Below are positions 58,930-64,000 of a stretch of 64,000 nt of DNA, piece by piece. Source of the stretch: an uncultured Flavobacteriaceae bacterium. Its GTDB lineage: Bacteria > Bacteroidota > Bacteroidia > Flavobacteriales > Flavobacteriaceae. A program made the position numbers and the translations under genes. The number at the start of each line of letters is the position of its first letter. The stretch's first letter is position 1. The notes beneath the pieces were generated by a model, which saw only the letters and a program-made list of their open reading frames with translations, did no database searches and was not told the origin of the DNA. Location of the stretch: NCBI GenBank assembly GCA_943787295.1, contig CALSLW010000001.1, forward strand, positions 577,501 through 641,500. The letters run 5' to 3'.

Positions 58930-59905
58930 CGATTGAAATATTTTTTGAAGTAAAAATTTTCCCATCATCATCAATCATGATGGCCTCCACTTGATTTAAT
59001 TGATTGATAAAATCTATTCCCGTTTCAACTCCCATCACAAAAAGAGCGGTTGAAAGTGCATCTGCTAGTTCTGCTTTTGGGGCAAAAACGGTGCAACTAA
59101 TTACGCCTTGACTGGGATAACCTGTTTTAGGGTTGATAATATGCCCATGGCGTTTGTTATCAATCATTAAAAACTTTTCATAATCTCCAGAAGTGACGAC
59201 CGCTTGGTTACTGATAGGAAACCATGCAAAAACCTTTTCTTTATTCTTGGGGTTAACAAGTCCCACTTGCCATGTTTTTCCGTTAGGTTGACTTCCCCAA
59301 GCAGACATATCCCCAGAGGCATTTACAATTCCTGCTGTCACACCCTGCTTTTGCAAAAGAGATTTAACACGGTCTGCTGCATATCCTTTCCCTATTGCCC
59401 CAAAACCTATTTTCATCCCCTGAAGGGGAAGGTAAAGTGAACTTTCTAAAGGATCAAACACGAGCTTTTCAAAACCTATTTTAGCGACAGTAGCCGAAAT
59501 GATTTCAGCTTTTGGCTGTTGTACACTGCTCCCATCAAAAGTCCAAATTTTATCGACAGAGGCATAAGTTGGATCAAAAGCTCCCTCTGTCATTTGGGCA
59601 ATTGCCTTAGCCCGAAAGACTAAATCGTATAATTCTTTAGATACCTTTACTGGCTGTTTTCCTGCCATTCGATTAACTAGCGAGGTCTCAGACGCTTGAT
59701 CCCATGAAGAGATTAAGCGTTCAATACGGTCAATTTCTGCTATAGCCGCTTCGATCAATCGATCTGCTTCAGTCTGGTTTTTTGCCACTAGGGTCAAATC
59801 AAAAGCAGAACCCATTTTGACGAATGATCGTTGAAAAACAGCTTGAGCTTTTGCACTAGTTAGCGCAAAGAGGAAAGTCAAAAATGCCACAAAAAAACGT
59901 TTCAT
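58916..59905 (-). CDS. apbE: FAD:protein FMN transferase (ApbE)
   Basis: Transfers FMN from FAD to Ser/Thr of target proteins outside the cytoplasm, making covalently flavinylated electron carriers. 329 residues. Signal peptide MKRFFVAFLTFLFALTSAKAQ. Family motifs: FVKMGSAFDLTLV, IGFGAIGKGYAAD (FAD site), NASGDMSAWG, and HIINPKTGYPSQG with ADALSTALFVMG, which hold the metal and catalytic His/Asp. ATG 59905 chosen over an upstream start that reads through the thioredoxin gene. It begins 1 nt after the thioredoxin stop. Local candidates for its target are discussed for DUF3570. Confidence 0.95.
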   Translation of the reverse strand: MKRFFVAFLTFLFALTSAKAQAVFQRSFVKMGSAFDLTLVAKNQTEADRLIEAAIAEIDRIERLISSWDQASETSLVNRMAGKQPVKVSKELYDLVFRAKAIAQMTEGAFDPTYASVDKIWTFDGSSVQQPKAEIISATVAKIGFEKLVFDPLESSLYLPLQGMKIGFGAIGKGYAADRVKSLLQKQGVTAGIVNASGDMSAWGSQPNGKTWQVGLVNPKNKEKVFAWFPISNQAVVTSGDYEKFLMIDNKRHGHIINPKTGYPSQGVISCTVFAPKAELADALSTALFVMGVETGIDFINQLNQVEAIMIDDDGKIFTSKNISIDETI

Positions 59906-59906
59906 T

Positions 59907-60332
59907 TTAGAAAGATTTGATCTGTTCAATATAGTACGACACGGGATCTTTTGTATAAACAAAAGAGCCTTTAACCACTTTGTCCTCCCCAAAAACAATC
60001 AACCAAGGAAAATAACCCTTTGGGTTATATTGAGCGGCTAAATTATCGTGCTTTTCTTTTAATGCTTGTGGCAGCTGATTCTTTTTACGTTTTGGAAAAT
60101 CTGCCCTGTAAAGCACAAGGTTTTCTTTGGCGTATGCCAAAAAAACAGCGTCCTGCCAGACTTCTTTCTCTAGCCGTATACAGGGGATACACCAGTCAGA
60201 GCCAGAAAAAACTAATAATAGTTTCTTCTCTTCCAAAACAGCTTTTTCTTGGGCCATTTCAAAATCTTCTTCCCATTGCTGACCCTGCACTACTGCAGAA
60301 AATAGAACAAAAAGTAGAAACGTATATTTCAT
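59907..60332 (-). CDS. exported thioredoxin-like protein (WCIPC)
   Basis: A 141-residue thioredoxin-fold protein. Signal peptide MKYTFLLFVLFSAVVQGQ. The active site is SGSDWCIPCIRLEKEVW (CxxC); a conserved Pro lies near GYFPWLIVFG. It resembles the thioredoxin_7 group found beside apbE-DUF4266-DUF3570. It would act as a periplasmic thiol reductase or oxidant. 3 nt after the lipoprotein gene, 1 nt before apbE. Confidence 0.88.
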   Translation of the reverse strand: MKYTFLLFVLFSAVVQGQQWEEDFEMAQEKAVLEEKKLLLVFSGSDWCIPCIRLEKEVWQDAVFLAYAKENLVLYRADFPKRKKNQLPQALKEKHDNLAAQYNPKGYFPWLIVFGEDKVVKGSFVYTKDPVSYYIEQIKSF

Positions 60333-60335
60333 GTT

Positions 60336-61154
60336 TTAAGGTGTAGTTCGCTGATAAGTAAACCCTCCTACTTTACCTTGCGCCCAGGAGGTAATGGTAA
60401 TTTCGATATAAATATCATCCTGAATTAAATGAAGAACCAATGGAATTCCCACCACATCTTTGGGTTTATTGTTAGGGCAAGCTGAACGAAAATTAGTGAA
60501 ATTAAGAGACGCTAAATCTGCAAAAGACCCTTCCGCCCATTCTGTCCCCACTGGACTTGAATTATTGTTTGCAGTACCTTCATTAACGGCATTATAAAGT
60601 ACTCCTTGATTCCCTCTTGTTAACCATACATTCTCTGTAATTCTGTCTTGATTTTCTGCCAGTGAAGAATCAGCACCATTAGGTTTTGTAAAGGTCATAT
60701 TAGCACCTTCCCAAAGGGTAAGTGCTACCCCTTCGGCTGCATCAACTATATTAATGGTTGCTGTAACGTCTTTAATAACGCTACCAGAAGTCACTCGCAC
60801 AACTGCAGAAATGACGGTAAGTGTCTCAAAATCAAAAAGACTTGCGTTTGCTACGGTAATTTGACCCGTTGTAGCATTAATTGAAATTGCACCACTTTCA
60901 CTTTGAGAAACAATTGAAAAACGAACGGAACCAGAACTTGCACTAGCTTGAATGGTTCCAATAGTAGCCCCTTCTTCTGGGTTTTCAATAAAATTTATCG
61001 TGAAATCTGAAGCGGTGATCGTTACAACTGCTGGTTCTGTATTAGGGGTACCATAGGGGTCTCCTCCATCGTCTCCTTTACCACACTGCTGAAAAATAAC
61101 GATAGCAGCGAGCAAAAGAATTTTAGACCCAAGGGTCTTGTTCATCTTTTTCAT
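60336..61154 (-). CDS. lipoprotein with a cadherin-like domain
   Basis: A 272-residue lipoprotein. Its signal ends in IVIFQQC (lipobox). A short Gly/Asp-rich spacer leads to a cadherin-like repeat (about 45-145: ASDFTINFIENPEEGATIGTI split, SGAISINATTGQITV), then a C-terminal beta-rich domain (about 150-272) with WAQGKVGGFTYQRTTP at the end, a closing seen in several Bacteroidetes lipoproteins. It is the first gene of the redox operon. It probably sits at the cell surface or in the periplasm; function unknown. The fourth codon is also ATG and could be the start. Confidence 0.72.
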   Translation of the reverse strand: MKKMNKTLGSKILLLAAIVIFQQCGKGDDGGDPYGTPNTEPAVVTITASDFTINFIENPEEGATIGTIQASASSGSVRFSIVSQSESGAISINATTGQITVANASLFDFETLTVISAVVRVTSGSVIKDVTATINIVDAAEGVALTLWEGANMTFTKPNGADSSLAENQDRITENVWLTRGNQGVLYNAVNEGTANNNSSPVGTEWAEGSFADLASLNFTNFRSACPNNKPKDVVGIPLVLHLIQDDIYIEITITSWAQGKVGGFTYQRTTP

Positions 61155-61290
61155 TTTCTTTTTTCATAAAGATACTAAACAAATTTGTACTCCTCTAAAC
61201 AGGAAGACCAAACTTCAAAAGAATTAAAGGCTTAAAAAGAGCTACTTAGCAAAAAAAAAACTGCTTCTATAGCAAAAAAATGGTAGACAA

Positions 61291-62469
61291 TTAATAGGTA
61301 AAATTACCGTAAGGACTGTTAATGGTTAACTGCTTTGATTGGGCTGCTTCAACACGGCCCACAACTTGTGCAGCAACCCCAAAGGATTCACTAATGGCGA
61401 TAATTTCATCGGCCTGTGCAGCGGGAACATACAACTCCATGCGATGCCCCATATTAAAGACCTCGTACATTTCTTTCCAATCTGTTCCAGATTCTTCTTG
61501 AATCATCTCAAATAAAGGCGGAGTCGCAAACAAATTGTCTTTAATCACATGCAATTGATCGATAAAGTGCAATACCTTAGTTTGGGCACCTCCACTGCAA
61601 TGCACCATACCATGAATATTCTTTCGCTCGATTTTATCAAAGATACTTTGAATAATCGGCGCATATGTTCTTGTAGGAGACAATACTAATTTTCCTGCAT
61701 CAATAGGAGCATTTTCAACTTTATCGGTCAAGCTTTTAGAACCAGAATAAACTAAATCAGCCGGTACACTCGCATCAAAAGTTTCAGGGAATTTATCTCG
61801 AACATCATGATTAAAAACATCATGACGGGCAGAAGTTAAACCGTTACTTCCCATTCCACCATTGTATTCGCTTTCATAAGTCGCTTGCCCAAAAGAAGCT
61901 AATCCCACAATAACATCTCCTGCTTGTATGTTTGCATTATCAATCACTTGGTCACGCTTGATTCTTGCCACTACCGTAGAATCAACAATAATGGTTTGTA
62001 CAAGATCTCCCACATCTGCAGTTTCACCTCCTGTACTTTTAATAGAAACGCCGTGTTTGGCAAGATCTTCGATTAATTCTTCGGTACCATTGATAATGGC
62101 AGCTAAAACCTCACCGGGAATACGCTGCTTGTTTCGCCCAATAGTAGAAGATAATAGAATGTTTTCTGTCGCCCCCACACAAAGAAGGTCGTCGATATTC
62201 ATAATCAATGCATCTTGAGCGATCCCTTTCCACACAGATAAATCTCCCGTTTCTTTCCAGTAGGCATACGCCAAAGAAGATTTTGTTCCAGCGCCATCGG
62301 CATGCATTACAATACAGTGCTCCTCACTGGCGGTCAAATAATCGGGTACAATTTTACAAAACGCCTTAGGAAACAAACCTTTATCAATGTTTTTGATGGC
62401 GTTGTGCACATCTTCTTTTTGGGCAGAAACCCCACGCTGCTTATAGCGATCACTTGATGCTGTACTCAT
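61291..62469 (-). CDS. purM: phosphoribosylformylglycinamidine cyclo-ligase
   Basis: Closes FGAM to aminoimidazole ribotide (AIR) in purine synthesis, using ATP. 392 residues, longer than the E. coli enzyme (345), as in Bacteroidetes AIR synthases. HADGAGTKSSLAYAYWKETG holds the N-terminal conserved substrate loop, IAQDALIMNIDDLLCVGA the dimer region, STGGETADVGD the ATP site. Promoter with full consensus upstream. The 136-nt gap to the lipoprotein gene shows no gene; an A/T-rich run near 61245-61280 may include a weak terminator. Confidence 0.93.
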   Translation of the reverse strand: MSTASSDRYKQRGVSAQKEDVHNAIKNIDKGLFPKAFCKIVPDYLTASEEHCIVMHADGAGTKSSLAYAYWKETGDLSVWKGIAQDALIMNIDDLLCVGATENILLSSTIGRNKQRIPGEVLAAIINGTEELIEDLAKHGVSIKSTGGETADVGDLVQTIIVDSTVVARIKRDQVIDNANIQAGDVIVGLASFGQATYESEYNGGMGSNGLTSARHDVFNHDVRDKFPETFDASVPADLVYSGSKSLTDKVENAPIDAGKLVLSPTRTYAPIIQSIFDKIERKNIHGMVHCSGGAQTKVLHFIDQLHVIKDNLFATPPLFEMIQEESGTDWKEMYEVFNMGHRMELYVPAAQADEIIAISESFGVAAQVVGRVEAAQSKQLTINSPYGNFTY

Positions 62470-62482
62470 GTAAAATTTTTTA

Positions 62483-62511
62483 CAAAAGTAGGGGTTTTAT
62501 TCCGCTTGCAA
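62483..62511 (-). promoter_or_regulatory. promoter of purM
   Basis: The minus strand has TTG at 62509-62511, an 18-nt spacer and TACTTTTG at 62483-62490, a good Bacteroidetes promoter. The -7 box ends 13 nt before the purM ATG. Confidence 0.65.
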
Positions 62512-62528
62512 AATCGACTGATTAATTT

Positions 62529-64000
62529 CTAATGAGAAAAAAGCAATTCTCTATATTTTGCTAGTGGCCACAACGAATTATCTACTAACAATTCAAGCTT
62601 ATCACAATGGTAACGAATGGTTTCGAAAAAGGGTTTTACCTTATTGCAATAGGCCAATGATTTTTCAAAATCATCTTCGATGACATTGGCTTTTTTGCGC
62701 TCTTCAATCATGGTGTTTACCCCAGAATTAATTTCGGCGATATGCTTAGAAATTCTTTCAATCAAAAGCATTTGCTCTTTAGCGTGTTCTGTGTATTTAT
62801 CGCCATAAATTTCTTTTAAGCCTTTGACATTTTCAATCAAAGTATTCAAATACTTAATGGCAGTAGGAATGATATGATTTCGGGATAAGTCCCCTAGGGT
62901 ACGACCTTCTATTTGTAAGGCAAGAGTGTAATGTTCTAAATCGACATTGAGTCTTGCATTGAGTTCTCTTTCAGACAAAACACTTAATCCTTCAAAAAGT
63001 TGTACATTTTTCTTGGCTACATAAGCCTGCAAAGCTTCTGGAGTATTTTGTGCGTGATAAAGGCCGCGTTTATTGGCTTCTTTGACCCAAGCCTCGCTAT
63101 AACCATCTCCTTCAAATAGAACTGGGGAAACCTCTTTGATTAAATCCCTTAAAGCATTAAAGATGGCATCGTCTTTTTTCATTTTAGCATCTTTTGCTAA
63201 AAGCTTCTCTACACTTTCTTTAAAGGTGTTTAATTTCTCAGCAACAATGGTATTTAACACCGTCATGGGTTTAGCACAGTTCGCTTTTGAGCCTACCGCA
63301 CGGAATTCAAATTTATTTCCTGTAAAGGCAAAGGGCGAAGTCCTGTTGCGATCTGTATTATCTAATAGAATTTCAGGGATTTTCCCCACGACGTTTAGCT
63401 TGAGATCAGTCTTTTCTTCTGGAGATAATTTTCCTTTAGAAACATGTTCAAGATCGGTGAGCACTTTGGTCAACTGCTTCCCAATAAAGACAGAAATAAT
63501 GGTAGGCGGCGCTTCATTTGCACCTAATCGGTGATCGTTACTGGCGCTCATCATGGACGCGCACATCAAATCTTGATACTCTAAAACTGCCGCAATGGTA
63601 CTGACAAAAAAGGTCAAGAATTGCAGATTGCTCATCGGTGTTTTTCCTGGGCTCAAGAGGTTTACTCCTGTATTAGTGGCTAAAGACCAATTGTTGTGTT
63701 TCCCAGAACCGTTGATTCCAGCAAAAGGCTTTTCGTGAAAGAGCACTTCTAAGTTATGCTTTTCGGCAACTCTTTTCATCACATCGATCAGCAAGGCATT
63801 GTGGTCAACTGAAAGATTTGCTTCTTCAAAAATAGGAGCGAGCTCAAACTGTGATGGAGCTACCTCGTTATGACGAGTTTTTACTGGTATCCCTAAAAGC
63901 ATACACTCTTCTTCTAACTCGTTCATAAACGCGAGCATACGGGTTGGTATGGACCCAAAATAGTGGTCATCTAACTGTTGTCCTTTTGCAGAACCGTGTC
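62529..64000 (-). CDS. glnN: glutamine synthetase III, C-terminal part (runs off the window)
   Basis: Type III glutamine synthetase, making glutamine from glutamate, ammonia and ATP; dodecameric. About 490 residues are present; the full protein is about 730, so the N-terminal third lies beyond position 64000. The frame is open to the edge (HGSAKGQQLDDHYFGS upstream of the internal Met at 63938). Catalytic parts seen: VAPSQFELAPIFEEAN, INGSGKHNNWSL, NDHRLGANEAPP, and RNRTSPFAF. The C-terminal GSIII helices end it. It uses the ammonia that AmtB in this window brings in. Confidence 0.96.
   Translation of the reverse strand, partial: HGSAKGQQLDDHYFGSIPTRMLAFMNELEEECMLLGIPVKTRHNEVAPSQFELAPIFEEANLSVDHNALLIDVMKRVAEKHNLEVLFHEKPFAGINGSGKHNNWSLATNTGVNLLSPGKTPMSNLQFLTFFVSTIAAVLEYQDLMCASMMSASNDHRLGANEAPPTIISVFIGKQLTKVLTDLEHVSKGKLSPEEKTDLKLNVVGKIPEILLDNTDRNRTSPFAFTGNKFEFRAVGSKANCAKPMTVLNTIVAEKLNTFKESVEKLLAKDAKMKKDDAIFNALRDLIKEVSPVLFEGDGYSEAWVKEANKRGLYHAQNTPEALQAYVAKKNVQLFEGLSVLSERELNARLNVDLEHYTLALQIEGRTLGDLSRNHIIPTAIKYLNTLIENVKGLKEIYGDKYTEHAKEQMLLIERISKHIAEINSGVNTMIEERKKANVIEDDFEKSLAYCNKVKPFFETIRYHCDKLELLVDNSLWPLAKYRELLFSH

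Noticed and set aside
61200-61290. Strong terminator after purM
   Set aside because: Only a 4-5 bp stem (TTGCT/AGCAG) beside a T run on the minus strand; too weak to list as a feature.

Overview
The window is AT-rich, densely packed chromosome from a bacterium of the Bacteroidetes, almost certainly family Flavobacteriaceae. The support is: Bacteroidetes-type promoters (TTG, about 19 nt, TAnnTTTG); a 16S 3' end ending in GGAACACCTCC; and marker families such as DUF4294, DUF3276, DUF1573, the long NusB, an about 1120-residue SecA without a C-terminal zinc motif, the TIGR01777 epimerase, MnmD and a GlnN-type glutamine synthetase III. Genus cannot be decided from the sequence. No prophage, insertion sequence or CRISPR array is visible.

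Layout. 1-2.5 kb: the front of an rRNA operon on the minus strand (16S, tRNA-Ile, tRNA-Ala, start of 23S) with its promoter. 2.6-6 kb: DUF4294 protein, M42 aminopeptidase, a flavobacterial intergenic repeat, and a Panacea-type toxin-antitoxin pair. 6-16.3 kb: housekeeping genes (pyrD, yajC, nusB), a lipid/drug ABC exporter, a PUR-type DNA/RNA-binding protein, an M14 peptidase, csaA, an Mpo1-like protein, a thioredoxin-like protein and a cyclophilin-FKBP fusion. 16.3-27.6 kb: recQ, a 59-codon remnant of kdsD, tatC, an AhpD-like protein, lptB, pssA, lnt, cobalamin adenosyltransferase, DUF2795 and secA, a cell-envelope and export neighbourhood. 27.6-35.3 kb: AGMO-like desaturase, glycosyltransferase, HAD phosphatase, and a trehalose locus (otsAB and a cytidylyltransferase-like gene, divergent from a GH15 hydrolase).

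35.3-38.5 kb: a six-gene operon of small accessory enzymes (PIG-L deacetylase, DUF2306, DUF1272, VOC, TfoX, MsrA). 38.5-44 kb: a tightly packed minus-strand operon (MscS, orphan sigma-54-type response regulator, M28 peptidase, MATE, small protein, PAP2). 44-49 kb: grpE-dnaJ, epimerase, mnmD, ilvE, a MazG-like hydrolase. 49-53.6 kb: small membrane protein, unknown protein, crcB, then a glnK-amtB-porin ammonium-uptake operon under a region with a striking palindrome. 53.7-57.2 kb: purU, an alpha/beta hydrolase, pyrF and prfA. 57.2-61.2 kb: a five-gene exported redox/flavinylation operon (lipoprotein, thioredoxin, ApbE, DUF4266, DUF3570). 61.3-64 kb: purM and the 3' part of glutamine synthetase III, which runs off the right edge.

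The most interesting points are: (i) the ApbE-DUF4266-DUF3570-thioredoxin operon, where the DUF3570 barrel carries two TGAS motifs resembling ApbE flavinylation sites; (ii) the XRE-Panacea/RelE-like toxin-antitoxin pair with a palindrome over its promoter; (iii) the decayed kdsD still coupled to tatC; (iv) the palindrome plus direct half-repeat, 53 bp apart, upstream of glnK-amtB; and (v) loss of zinc-binding cysteines in RecQ and DnaJ. Most start codons were adjusted to the first ATG compatible with a signal peptide, a family N-terminus or a nearby promoter.
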